Assembly: GCA_012517875.1 (NCBI GenBank)
Contig: JAAYUB010000134.1
Span: forward strand, 20,097-84,096
DNA: 64,000 bases
Direction of reading: 5' to 3'
Source: Acidobacteriota bacterium
Lineage (GTDB): Bacteria > Acidobacteriota > JAAYUB01
Shown here: in pieces, positions 26,212-36,933 of the stretch
How positions within the stretch are numbered: the first letter of the stretch is position 1
Layout: every line of letters starts with the position of its first letter
Program-made: the position numbers and the translations under genes
The notes under the pieces: model-generated
Told to the model about the DNA's origin: nothing
Seen by the model: only the letters and a program-made list of their open reading frames with translations
The model's database searches: none

Positions 26212-27267
26212 ATGAGTGACGAATGGTCCGATTCGGCGGCTCCTGTTTTTGACTCCGAGTATGCGTCGATTCTGGCGGTTGTGGACCAGCGCATTCACCT
26301 GGAATGGCGTGCCCACCCGGAACAGCATCTGGATGCAGCCGGCGGGCATCTGATCGAAGCGGCCCGTCATCTGGGCCGATTGCTCCGGGTCATCTATCGC
26401 CACCGACTGCTGGACGCTCTCCGCGACGAGTTCATGTGGTATGTCCATCTGTTCGCCGCTCACGGTTGGGGGCACGATGCGTTATCCTTGGTTCTTGACA
26501 GCTGGATCGTCGGCATTCAAGGGCTGATTCCGACGCCGGAGTGCAACCAACTGGCCGCACCGCTGCAAGCCCTCCGGGACGACTTGTCCCACCTGTTCGC
26601 GACGGCCGAGGCCGGGGACGGGACCGGCCGGCCGGCCTTCGACCCGCGGCTGATGGACGATCTGTTGCGGGGCGACGTCCAACACGCGCAGCAGCGCCTC
26701 CTGTCGAGCACAGCATCCGTCGCGACGCCGGACCGCTGGATCGTGGACATGCTGCTCCCGGCCATGGCCGAGGTTGGCAGTCGGTGGGAGCGACACCAGA
26801 TTGAAATTTACGAGGAACACCTCGCCTCCCAGGCGATCAAAAGCCTCCTGATCCGGCTGCCGGCGCTGCCGGCCGCTGCCGCGCCACTGATCGGACGGAC
26901 GGCGCTGGTCACGTGCGCCCCCGGCGACGAACACGACCTGATCCCGATGGCCATGAGCGCGTATCTCGAGACGAAAGGCTGGCAGGTGAAAAACCTCGGC
27001 GGCAGCCTGCCGGTCGGGCAGATTGTCGCCGCCGCGACAGCCCTGGAACCGGACGTGCTGTTCATCACCCTGACGATGCTGTTTCTGATCGATGAGCTGC
27101 TCGCGGTTCTGGATGGATTGCGCCGGGACTACCCGGACGGCAAGGTGATCGTGGGAGGCCGCGGAACTGTGGCCGCACAGGCCTTGCTGGAAAGTCGCGG
27201 GGCCTTCGTGGCCCGGGATTTTGATCACGGACACCGCCTGGCTCTGCAGGTGAGCCATCATGCGTAG
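26212..27267 (+). CDS. Cobalamin-binding CarH/AerR-like sensor protein without visible DNA-binding domain
   Basis: 351 residues. N-terminal helical region of unknown family (1-140), then a B12-binding four-helix cap (about 145-222) and a Rossmann-like cobalamin-binding domain (225-345: ALVTCAPGDEHDL, LGGSLPVGQIVAAA, VIVGGRG). The cap contains Trp192 followed after nine residues by Glu202-His203, the Wx9EH pattern that surrounds adenosylcobalamin in the photoreceptor CarH. His241 in GDEHD sits where the lower axial ligand is expected, although the usual glycine three residues later is Ile. No MerR helix-turn-helix is seen, as in standalone AerR/PpaA-type sensors. Its last codons overlap the start of the ABC permease gene by 8 bases, so it should act with that exporter. 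Light sensing is an inference. Confidence 0.75.
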   Translation: MSDEWSDSAAPVFDSEYASILAVVDQRIHLEWRAHPEQHLDAAGGHLIEAARHLGRLLRVIYRHRLLDALRDEFMWYVHLFAAHGWGHDALSLVLDSWIVGIQGLIPTPECNQLAAPLQALRDDLSHLFATAEAGDGTGRPAFDPRLMDDLLRGDVQHAQQRLLSSTASVATPDRWIVDMLLPAMAEVGSRWERHQIEIYEEHLASQAIKSLLIRLPALPAAAAPLIGRTALVTCAPGDEHDLIPMAMSAYLETKGWQVKNLGGSLPVGQIVAAATALEPDVLFITLTMLFLIDELLAVLDGLRRDYPDGKVIVGGRGTVAAQALLESRGAFVARDFDHGHRLALQVSHHA

Positions 27268-28381
27268 TCTGACCGCTCTGCGGATGGTCATCCACGATCG
27301 GTCGTCCACGGCGGGTTCGCTTCTCGGCGTGGTGGCCATCGTGTTTTTGGTCGGGCAGCAGCTGTCCATTCTGTTCGGGCTGTTGAATTACATGTCCGTT
27401 CTGGTGGATCACAGCGGCGCGGACGCATGGATCATGAGCCGGAACGCGCGCAATGCCGATGCCGGGTTTTTAATCTCGGATCGCTACATCGATCGGATCA
27501 TCGGATTGCCGGAAGTCGCCTGGGCCGAGCCGGTCCTGATCGGGAACGGGCTGTTCCGAACCACGGATGGTTCGTATGAGTCGGTTCGGGTGGTGGGCAG
27601 CCGCCGGCCGCGATTTGCAGGCGGGCCGTGGCGATTCGCCCAGTCGAATGAGGATGCGTTGCTGGACCTGGAATCCGTCACCGTGGACCGCCTGGATCTG
27701 GACAAGCTGGGCAATCCGGGTCTCGAGGAGATAACGGAAATCGGCGAACGCCGCGTCCGCGTGCGGGCGGTCACGGAGGGAGCCCGGGGCTTTCAGGGGA
27801 CACTGGTCTTTGCCTCCATCGAGAAAGTCAGGGAAATCGCCCGCACGCCGGCGGGGATGGCCTCCGTCATTCTGGTGCGCTTCGTCGACGGTTCCAACGC
27901 TGCGGCCACACTGGCCAAGTTGCGGACGATCATGTCGTTCGCGAGCGTGTACAGCACCGCTGAACTCGCGCACCGGACCCGGCTGTATTATTTTACCAAC
28001 ACCGGTATCGGCGGCAGCTTCGGCTTCTCCACGGTGATCGCGGTCCTGATCGGCGTGGTGATCATTTCCCTGACCATGTACACCAGTGTGCTGGGCCGAA
28101 CGCAGGATTTCGCGGTGATGCGCGCCATCGGCGGCCGCAAATGGGACATCGCCGTGGTGGTGTTCGTCGAGGCGCTCATCATCACCGGTGTCGGTCTGTT
28201 CGCCGGTTTCCTGATGCTGGCCGCTTTGCTCAACACCACCGGAAATTCCTCCATCCCCAGCTATCTGCCCGGTGTTGTGCCGCCCGTCCTGGCGGCGGGG
28301 ACCTTGATCGTCAGCCTGCTGGGTTCCGCCATCGCTCTGCGCACGGCGCTCAAGGCCGATCCGGCGGCGGTATTCCACTGA
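27260..28381 (+). CDS. ABC exporter permease, FtsX/MacB-like (DevC type)
   Basis: 373 residues with four membrane segments: one near the N-terminus (about 18-45, LGVVAIVFLVGQQLSILFG), a large periplasmic domain (50-245) and three C-terminal segments, the FtsX-like layout. Seen: YTSVLGRTQDFAVMRAIGGRK, the conserved cytoplasmic loop of the family. DevC, MacB and LolCE-type permeases move lipids, peptides or siderophores out of the cell with an ATPase and a membrane fusion protein, both encoded next. The start overlaps the B12-sensor gene by 8 bases, indicating translational coupling. Confidence 0.85.
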   Translation: MRSLTALRMVIHDRSSTAGSLLGVVAIVFLVGQQLSILFGLLNYMSVLVDHSGADAWIMSRNARNADAGFLISDRYIDRIIGLPEVAWAEPVLIGNGLFRTTDGSYESVRVVGSRRPRFAGGPWRFAQSNEDALLDLESVTVDRLDLDKLGNPGLEEITEIGERRVRVRAVTEGARGFQGTLVFASIEKVREIARTPAGMASVILVRFVDGSNAAATLAKLRTIMSFASVYSTAELAHRTRLYYFTNTGIGGSFGFSTVIAVLIGVVIISLTMYTSVLGRTQDFAVMRAIGGRKWDIAVVVFVEALIITGVGLFAGFLMLAALLNTTGNSSIPSYLPGVVPPVLAAGTLIVSLLGSAIALRTALKADPAAVFH

Positions 28382-28397
28382 TGAACGGGGCAGTCTC

Positions 28398-29099
28398 ATG
28401 GTGACGTTGCGATTGGAGGGGATCGCGAAGGATTTTTCGGACGGGCGTCAGATCCGCCGGGTGCTGTTCCCGACGGATTTGACGCTGTTGTCGGGGAAAC
28501 TGATGGTTGTCTCCGGCCCTTCGGGCAGCGGCAAAACCACGCTGCTTTCCATCATGGGGCTTGTGCTCCGACCGTCCGAAGGCCGGCTGTTTCTCAACGA
28601 TCAAAACATCACGAGCCTGTCCGACAACCAGTCGGCGGATATCCGTTTGCGGAACTATGGTTTTGTGTTTCAGCAGCCGATGCTGATCGAAGGTCTCAGC
28701 GTGATGGACAATATCTTGTTGGCCATGGCGGTGCAGGGTGGACGTCCGCCGGCAACCGCGCGGGCGAAGGCCCGCGGTCTCCTGAAGAACCTCGGTCTCG
28801 ATGACGTGGGCCATTTTCAACCGCGCTTGCTGTCCGGTGGAATGAAACAGCGGGCCTCCATCGCTCGGGCCCTGGTCAAGGACCCGGCTGTTCTGCTGTG
28901 CGATGAACCGACATCGGCACTCGATGCCGAGAGCGGACAAGGGGTGATGGGCGTTCTCAAGCGCATCGCCATCGAGGAGCAGCGGATCGTCGCCGTGGTC
29001 TCGCATGACGCCCGGGTGTTCCCCTACGCCGACCGCCTCATCAAAATCGAGAATGGCCGTGTGGTCTCAGATACGATGGAACATTATGTCAGACAATAG
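28398..29099 (+). CDS. ABC exporter ATP-binding protein (DevA/MacB type)
   Basis: 233 residues, a complete ABC ATPase: Walker A GPSGSGKTT, Q-loop FVFQQPMLIEGLS, signature LLSGGMKQRASIARAL, Walker B VLLCDEPTSALD and H-loop VSHDARVF. Expected to drive the permease encoded 17 bases upstream and to sit on the inner face of the cytoplasmic membrane. The signature reads SGGMKQR rather than the more usual SGGQQQR, a small difference seen in some relatives. Confidence 0.92.
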   Translation: MVTLRLEGIAKDFSDGRQIRRVLFPTDLTLLSGKLMVVSGPSGSGKTTLLSIMGLVLRPSEGRLFLNDQNITSLSDNQSADIRLRNYGFVFQQPMLIEGLSVMDNILLAMAVQGGRPPATARAKARGLLKNLGLDDVGHFQPRLLSGGMKQRASIARALVKDPAVLLCDEPTSALDAESGQGVMGVLKRIAIEEQRIVAVVSHDARVFPYADRLIKIENGRVVSDTMEHYVRQ

Positions 29100-29110
29100 G
29101 ATATGACGCC

Positions 29111-30184
29111 ATGAAATTGCCGAAATGGATCATTTGGTTGATCTTCGTAATTGTGGTGATCGCCGGATCCTACTACACGGTTGTATCCCTCCGCCGGGCG
29201 GCGGCGCCGCCGGAGCCGGCCAAAACACCTTCGCTGGACAACGCCCCGGTCCGGCTGTATGGCCGCGTGGAACCCCTGCACCGGGAGGTGTTCCTCGGGC
29301 CGCTGCAACCCCGCCGCGTGACGAAGATCCTGGTCAAAGAGGGAATGGAAGTCCATCCGGGGCAGGTGCTGGTGGAGTTGGATTCGGATGTGGAGCAACA
29401 GGCGGCCCAGCTTGCCCGCTTGCGGGTCCTGGAATTGGAATCCCAACTGGACAGGCTCCTTGACGAACTCAGGCGCGAGGTTCCGCTGACCGAGATCCGC
29501 CCCGGTGAAATGCAGAACGCCCTGCAGGTTTTGGTACTGCGGGTTCGGGAGCTGGAATCCCGGCTGGATCTCGTTCTGGATGAGCTGAAACGCAAGGAGC
29601 CGTTGTCCCAAATCGGAGCGGTGTCGGAGCAGGATTTCAGCCAGAAGATTCTGGAAGCGAAAAGCATCCGCAGCCAGATCGCCACCGCGACAGCGGAAGC
29701 GGAATTGGATTTCCAGCAGAAACAGTTGCAGGCCGAAAGCATCCGCCGGCAGATCGCCACTGCCAAAGCCGAAGTGGAATTGAAACGCCGTGAGCTGGAC
29801 AAGCTGACTCTGGTTTCACCCATCGAAGGGATGGTGTACAAACTGGACGTTCGCATCGGCGAGCTGCTGACCGCCCAGGATTACGCCCGCATCGTGCTGG
29901 GCGAAAGGCGGAAACAGATCCGGATGTATGTCGAGAGCTACTGGTTTGGCAAGATCCGCCAGGGGGATCGGTTTCAGATTCGAGATGGCGAAACTCTGGA
30001 ACGGATCGGCGAGGGAACCGTCACCGAGGTTTCCCAGTATGTGGGCGTCCGGGATTTTCGGACGGAGGATTCCATGGAACGCCTGGATACAAAATACGCG
30101 CAGGCGATTCTGAGCGTGGACAACAGCACGGACATCCCTCTCGGCAAACTGGTGCTGTGCGATCGCACACTTTCGGGACAATGA
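29111..30184 (+). CDS. Membrane fusion protein (HlyD/DevB-like) of the ABC exporter
   Basis: 357 residues. One N-terminal membrane segment (about 5-25, WIIWLIFVIVVIAGSYYTVV), a barrel-sandwich half (RVEPLHREVFLGPLQPRRVTKILV), a long coiled-coil hairpin (about 95-235) with two internally similar stretches (LELESQLDRLLDELRRE and RELESRLDLVLDELKRKE), the returning half-lipoyl motif LVSPIEGMVYKLDVRIGE, and a beta domain. Such proteins bridge the inner-membrane ABC permease to the outer membrane. Eleven bases separate it from the ATPase gene. A strong terminator follows at 30335. No TolC-like gene is nearby. Confidence 0.85.
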   Translation: MKLPKWIIWLIFVIVVIAGSYYTVVSLRRAAAPPEPAKTPSLDNAPVRLYGRVEPLHREVFLGPLQPRRVTKILVKEGMEVHPGQVLVELDSDVEQQAAQLARLRVLELESQLDRLLDELRREVPLTEIRPGEMQNALQVLVLRVRELESRLDLVLDELKRKEPLSQIGAVSEQDFSQKILEAKSIRSQIATATAEAELDFQQKQLQAESIRRQIATAKAEVELKRRELDKLTLVSPIEGMVYKLDVRIGELLTAQDYARIVLGERRKQIRMYVESYWFGKIRQGDRFQIRDGETLERIGEGTVTEVSQYVGVRDFRTEDSMERLDTKYAQAILSVDNSTDIPLGKLVLCDRTLSGQ

Positions 30185-30334
30185 TACCGTGCGCCGTGCG
30201 CCTGCAGCGGCATCTGCGACGACCGGCTCGATCTCTGCGGGTGGCGCAGGTTGGCGTGGACTCTGATTGGTTCGGCCGGTCCGGGGCCGAGAATCGGCCA
30301 TTCATGAAAACCCGCCGGTCGTCATGAACAGCGC

Positions 30335-30369
30335 GCGGGGCCTGGTATCCAGGCCCCGCATTGTTTTGG
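30335..30369 (+). terminator. Terminator of the B12/ABC operon
   Basis: An 11-base perfect stem GCGGGGCCTGG (30335-30345) with CCAGGCCCCGC (30349-30359), 3-base loop, followed by ATTGTTTTGG. The convergent katG gene ends 50 bases further on. Between 30185 and 30334 I see nothing else. Confidence 0.75.
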
Positions 30370-30420
30370 TCAGCAATAGCGGCGCTTCCCGGTGAGCGGG
30401 CCGCCGAGACTCCGCCGCGA

Positions 30421-32658
<2,238 letters not shown>

Positions 32659-32722
32659 TCACCGGTTTGGTCAGCACGCGCCGCCGGGACCGGCGGTTCC
32701 GTTACGCGCGTCCGGCGGTGCT

Positions 32723-33394
32723 TCACGGGCACTTCTTGAATACCATGAACCAGTCGAGAACCTTCATGTCCTTGTCCGGCTTGTCCACGCGCTGCTTGGC
32801 CACGCCGCAGGAACCGGGCGGTGGAACGATCACATCCTCGCCCGGCTGCCAGTTTGCCGGAGTGGCCACCTTGTGCTGGTCCGACAGTTGCATGGCCATC
32901 AGCAGCCGCTTGACTTCTTCCATGTTGCGGCCGTTGCTGAGCGGGTAGTACAGGATAGCCCGGACCACGGCGTTCGGATCGATGATGAAGACCGCCCGGA
33001 CCGCTTGGGTGGTGCTGGCCGCCGGCTGCAGCATCCCGAAGGCCTTGGAGACTTCCATGGTCAAATCGCTGATCACCGGGAAGTTGACTTCGATGTCCTT
33101 CATGCCCTTATATTCGATTTTCTCCTTGATAGTGCGCAGCCAGGCGATGTGGCTGTACGTGCTGTCAATGGACAGCCCGATGAGTTTGCAGTTCAACTTC
33201 TCAAACTCCGGCTGCATGTGTGCGAACGTCATGAACTCGGTGGTGCACACCGGCGTGAAATCCGCCGGGTGGGAAAAAAACACCACCCATTTCCCCGCGT
33301 AGTCGTCAGGGAAATTGATGGGACCCTGGGTCGTTTCCGCCTTGAAAGCGGGCGCCTTCTCGCCGATCAATGGCAGTCTGACAGTTTGTTCCAT
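32723..33394 (-). CDS. Peroxiredoxin, Prx6/archaeal AhpC-TSA type
   Basis: 223 residues. Peroxidatic Cys50 is in HPADFTPVCTTE; a second Cys196 is in PPGSCGVAK and a third, Cys222, is the penultimate residue but one of the chain (KKCP). The extended C-terminal arm is typical of the Prx6 group found in archaea and anaerobes. It reduces hydrogen peroxide and organic peroxides in the cytoplasm. GGAGGATGAG precedes the ATG at 33394; the longer in-frame open stretch upstream overlaps the perR gene and was not used. It sits 58 bases after perR and 118 before katG. Confidence 0.9.
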   Translation of the reverse strand: MEQTVRLPLIGEKAPAFKAETTQGPINFPDDYAGKWVVFFSHPADFTPVCTTEFMTFAHMQPEFEKLNCKLIGLSIDSTYSHIAWLRTIKEKIEYKGMKDIEVNFPVISDLTMEVSKAFGMLQPAASTTQAVRAVFIIDPNAVVRAILYYPLSNGRNMEEVKRLLMAMQLSDQHKVATPANWQPGEDVIVPPPGSCGVAKQRVDKPDKDMKVLDWFMVFKKCP

Positions 33395-33452
33395 CTCATC
33401 CTCCAAAAATTGTGATATATGGCGTATACAGATCAATAATTGGACGTGCGGC

Positions 33453-33962
33453 TCAATGCCGGCATCCAGTCTTGACCGGGGAATGTGGTCCCACTCGGCC
33501 GGCCGTCGATTGCCGGCAGTTGAGGCAGATTCCGAAGAAATCCAACCGATGGGTGACGATCTCAAAACCGGTTTCGCAGGCGACTTCGCGGGTGAGCGCC
33601 TCCAGGCTGTCCAGGTTCGGATCGAGAATGGCCCCGCACCGCGTGCAGATCAGGTGTGGATGCGGGTGCGGCTGGTGGCCATCGTAGCGATTCCCGCTGT
33701 CGGCAAAACCTAGTTCCAGCACCTCGCCGATCTCCTTCAGGACACCGATGGTCTTGTAGATCGTGGCCAGGCTGATGGTAGGAAAGCGCACCCGGACCTC
33801 GTCGTAGACCATCTCGACGTTGGGGTGCCACTCGCTGGCGGCCAGCGCCTCGATCACCGCCAGGCGCTGGGGGGTGATGCGGAACCCGCGGCTCCGCAAC
33901 CTGGCCAGCATTTGTCCAACCCGTGACGTCGCTTCGGTAGCCGTTTTCGTATGTTTTAGCAC
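33453..33962 (-). CDS. perR: Fur-family repressor, probably PerR
   Basis: 169 residues. Winged helix with FRITPQRLAVIEAL and SLATIYKTIGVLKEIGEV, then the metal-binding dimer domain: GNRYDGHQPHPHPHLICTRCG (trim: Asp, His-x-His and CxxC) and CLNC as the second zinc pair. The Asp after RY and the nearby His pair fit the regulatory metal site of PerR, and the neighbours (peroxiredoxin, KatG) support peroxide sensing. The reading frame opens with a GTG at 33962 without a clear ribosome site; an ATG at 33911 would give a 152-residue protein of more typical length. An AT-rich operator candidate lies directly upstream. Confidence 0.85.
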   Translation of the reverse strand: MLKHTKTATEATSRVGQMLARLRSRGFRITPQRLAVIEALAASEWHPNVEMVYDEVRVRFPTISLATIYKTIGVLKEIGEVLELGFADSGNRYDGHQPHPHPHLICTRCGAILDPNLDSLEALTREVACETGFEIVTHRLDFFGICLNCRQSTAGRVGPHSPVKTGCRH

Positions 33963-33994
33963 GTAGATACATTATCGTAGTAGTATGATTTTGT

Positions 33995-34009
33995 CAATAA
34001 ATATTATCA
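33995..34009. promoter_or_regulatory. Candidate Fur/PerR operator upstream of perR
   Basis: CAATAAA-T-ATTATCA matches the Fur-type 7-1-7 pattern (TGATAAT-N-ATTATCA) at 11 of 14 positions, with a perfect right half. It lies in a sharply AT-rich block (33965-34035), between perR and the divergent cytochrome genes, suggesting autoregulation and possibly control of both sides. Confidence 0.4.
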
Positions 34010-34135
34010 ATAAATAATAATTGCTGATAAGAACTAGCAACCGATCCGATGGCGGTGAAATCCGATGCCGTCCCGGGCGGTTTATGTTAATCTGCCCATC
34101 GAAAAAGAACATTGCCGGATCTCGATGAGGTGACC

Positions 34136-35629
34136 ATGAATTACCCCGTCTGGGAACCGTACATCGCCAACGGCGTGCTCATTGGCGTGATCGCCATCGT
34201 CCACGTGTTCGTGTCCCACTTCGCCATCGGCGGCGGGCTGTACCTGGTGCTCGCCGAGATCTGGGCGCGGCGCCGGAACGACGCCGCCCACCTGGCGTAC
34301 CTGGAACGGTACTCCCGGTTCTTCGTTCTGCTCACCCTGGTGTTCGGCGCCGTGACCGGCGTCGCCATCTGGGTGACCATCGGGCTGATCCACCCGGTGG
34401 GCACCAAGTGGCTGATCAACCACTTCGTCTGGGGCTGGGCCACGGAGTGGGTGATGTTCTTCCTGGAGATCACCGCCGCCATGCTTTACCTGTACGGCTG
34501 GCGGCGGCTGTCGCCGAAACTGCACCTGGCCATCGGCTGGATCTACTTCGTCACCGCCTGGCTGTCGCTGGTGATCATCAACGGCATCCTCACCTTCATG
34601 CTGACCCCCGGCGGCTGGCTGGCTTCGGGCAGCTTCTGGGAAGGATTCTTCAACCCCGGTTTTCTGCCGGGGATGGTTTTCCGCACCGGCATCTGCCTGG
34701 CCCTGGCCGGCCTCTACGCCTCGCTCTCGGCGGCCCGGGAGCAGAACGCGGAGCTCAAGACGCGGATTCTCCGCTTCAACGGCTCCCTGACGCTGGGGGC
34801 GCTGGCGGTGGGCGTGCCGTCGGGCTACTGGTATTTCCTCACGCTGCCGCCGGTCGCGGCCGAGCAACTGGTGTCGGCGCGGGTACCGGCGCTGGCGGTG
34901 CAGGTGATGCTCGCGGCCGCCGGAGTGCTGGCACCGGCGGTCCTGGTTCTGCTGCTGCTCATCCCCCGACGAACCGGCGCCGTCGCCGCCGGCGTGATGC
35001 TGGCACTGGCGCTTGTTTCCATGGGCGGCTTCGAGTGGGCCCGCGAGGCCATCCGCAAGCCGTACGTCATTCACGAATTCCTCTACAGCAACAATCTGCT
35101 GGCGCGCGACGCGGCCGCGCTGCCGGCCGCCGACCCGCTGCCGGTGACCTTTTCCACCGGGGACCGGGGCCGCGACCTGTATCTCCACGGCTGCCGCTCC
35201 TGCCACACCATCGACAGCTATCACCCGCTGCGGGAGTATGTGGCCGGTCTCGATGAAGCCTGGATCGCCGGCATCATCCCACGACTCCATCTCTACCGCG
35301 AGAAGATGCCGCCGTTCCCGGGCAACACGGCCGACGCCGAAGCCCTGGGGCGCTACCTGAAGTCCGTGGCCGGACCCGATCCGCTGGTTGACGGACGGCT
35401 GAGCGCCGCGGCGCAGGATGCGCTTGCATTCAGGCGGCGCTGCGGCGGCTGTCACACCCTCGCCGGCAATTTCCGTCCGCTGGCGGACGCCTTTACCGGC
35501 CTGACGCCCGCGGACGCGGCCGACATCGTTGCCGGCATCGGCGACATGTCCGATTCCATGCCTCCCTTCACGGGAACCGACGAGGAAAAGGAACAGGTGG
35601 CCCGCCACCTGACCGGAGGTGCACAATGA
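34136..35629 (+). CDS. CydA-like membrane subunit fused to a di-haem cytochrome c domain
   Basis: 497 residues. About eight membrane helices occupy residues 1-310; histidines and the pattern HVFVSHFAIGGGLYLVLAE resemble the quinol oxidase subunit CydA. The C-terminal 160 residues carry two c-type haem motifs, CRSCH (353-357) and CGGCH (436-440), each followed by a candidate axial Met (KMPPFPGN and SMPPFTGT). The protein would pass electrons between membrane quinone and periplasmic haem. The ATG at 34136 has GATGAGGTG before it. Its stop overlaps the start of the partner gene (ATGA). True oxidase activity is uncertain because only part of CydA similarity is visible and no CydB was found. Confidence 0.75.
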   Translation: MNYPVWEPYIANGVLIGVIAIVHVFVSHFAIGGGLYLVLAEIWARRRNDAAHLAYLERYSRFFVLLTLVFGAVTGVAIWVTIGLIHPVGTKWLINHFVWGWATEWVMFFLEITAAMLYLYGWRRLSPKLHLAIGWIYFVTAWLSLVIINGILTFMLTPGGWLASGSFWEGFFNPGFLPGMVFRTGICLALAGLYASLSAAREQNAELKTRILRFNGSLTLGALAVGVPSGYWYFLTLPPVAAEQLVSARVPALAVQVMLAAAGVLAPAVLVLLLLIPRRTGAVAAGVMLALALVSMGGFEWAREAIRKPYVIHEFLYSNNLLARDAAALPAADPLPVTFSTGDRGRDLYLHGCRSCHTIDSYHPLREYVAGLDEAWIAGIIPRLHLYREKMPPFPGNTADAEALGRYLKSVAGPDPLVDGRLSAAAQDALAFRRRCGGCHTLAGNFRPLADAFTGLTPADAADIVAGIGDMSDSMPPFTGTDEEKEQVARHLTGGAQ

Positions 35630-36723
35630 ACGTCCTGCAATCGTTCGGACCGGTGTTGGCCACCGCCGGACCGGCCCTGGTCCAGCCGGCGCCCTACTGG
35701 CTGCTCACCGCGCTCCACTGGCTCACCTTCACCCTGCACCTGGTGGCGATGAACCTGCTGTTCGGCCTGCTGCTGGTGCTGCTGCTGGCCCGCCGGCATG
35801 CGACCGTGCGGCTCCTGGAAGAGACCGCCATCAAAATATTCCCGGTGGCGATGGCCGCCACCATCACCCTGGGGGTGGCGCCGCTGCTGTTCACCCAGGT
35901 GGTGTACGGCGAGTTCTTCTACGCCGCCACCATCATCTCGGGCTGGAACTGGTTCCTCCAGATCCCGGTGGTGATGGTCGTATACTACCTGCTCTACATC
36001 GTGGCGCTGCGGAAAAACCTGTCGGCCGGCGTCCGGCGCGGCCTGCTGGCGGCGGTGGCGGTGGGCTTCGTGTACATCTCCTACACGTTCACCATGATCT
36101 CGGACCTGGCGGAGAAGCCGGCCCTGTGGGCAGGGCTCTACCGGTCGTCGCCGGAAGGCGGCAGCCTCAATCCGCACGTGGCGGAGACCATCTGCCGCTG
36201 GGGCCACTCGATCGCCGGCGCCGTCGCGGTGGCCGGGATCATGATCCTCTGGTTCGCGCTCTTCCATCCGCAGCTGAAGGGGCGGACCGACCTGCTGGCG
36301 CTGGGCGGCCGGGTGTTCGTGGTCGCCGCGGTGAAGGCGACCATCCTGAGCCTGATCTACCTGGCACTCATCGACCGGACCGTTTTGGGCCGGTACCTCG
36401 AATCGCCCGCGCTGCACGCGCTTGTCACCGCCATCGTCCTTAACGTCGCGGCGGGAGTGCTCGCGTGGCGGGTCCGGCACGCGGCGCGCCCGCTCGGACA
36501 CGTGCTGGCCGCCTCGGGACTTGTCTTTCTCGGCGTGGCATGCATGGTGGCGGCGCGGCATCACCTGCGGCTGGTGTACCTGCGCGACGCATTCGATCCG
36601 GCGGTCCTGGCCGTGATTCCGCAGTGGGGCCCGCTCGCCATGTTCCTCGTGACGTTCGTCATCGGCCTGGTGGTGCTGTACTGGATGCTGCGGCGGTTTT
36701 TTTCCGCCCCACATCCAGCGTGA
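35626..36723 (+). CDS. Multi-pass membrane partner subunit of the cytochrome, CydA-like
   Basis: 365 residues with about nine membrane helices. The N-terminal HWLTFTLHLVAMNLLFGLLLVLL parallels the start of the upstream subunit (histidine pairs and glycine), so the two genes look like distant paralogues that form a heteromeric membrane complex. Further histidines are in GHSIAGAVA, RHHLRLVYLRD and HAARPLGH. No haem c motif. The 4-base ATGA overlap with the upstream gene indicates coupled translation. Function inferred only from the pairing; it may supply the haem b sites missing from the first subunit. Confidence 0.7.
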   Translation: MNVLQSFGPVLATAGPALVQPAPYWLLTALHWLTFTLHLVAMNLLFGLLLVLLLARRHATVRLLEETAIKIFPVAMAATITLGVAPLLFTQVVYGEFFYAATIISGWNWFLQIPVVMVVYYLLYIVALRKNLSAGVRRGLLAAVAVGFVYISYTFTMISDLAEKPALWAGLYRSSPEGGSLNPHVAETICRWGHSIAGAVAVAGIMILWFALFHPQLKGRTDLLALGGRVFVVAAVKATILSLIYLALIDRTVLGRYLESPALHALVTAIVLNVAAGVLAWRVRHAARPLGHVLAASGLVFLGVACMVAARHHLRLVYLRDAFDPAVLAVIPQWGPLAMFLVTFVIGLVVLYWMLRRFFSAPHPA

Positions 36724-36831
36724 CGGGCGCGCCCAGCGCCAGACCGGAACTGACTGACAGGATCGTTTCGTCGTCGCGCCACCGGGCGGGGTGCGGGCGC
36801 CGCACCCTGTGGCGGCCCCGGGTGCCGCTCC

Positions 36832-36861
36832 GTGCGGACAAGCAAAAATTTGTGCGGACAA
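36832..36861. promoter_or_regulatory. Direct repeat upstream of the kefB-like gene
   Basis: GTGCGGACAA occurs at 36832-36841 and again at 36852-36861, start points 20 bases (two helical turns) apart, separated by an A/T-rich spacer (GCAAAAATTT). This is a typical layout for a dimeric regulator. The rest of the 210-base gap shows no gene. Confidence 0.35.
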
Positions 36862-36933
36862 AGCAGCCGTTTGCCGCTATGCTGCAGGCACAATCTGAGG
36901 TTGGCTGGATCCGTTTGATTTGGAGTTTGTCGG

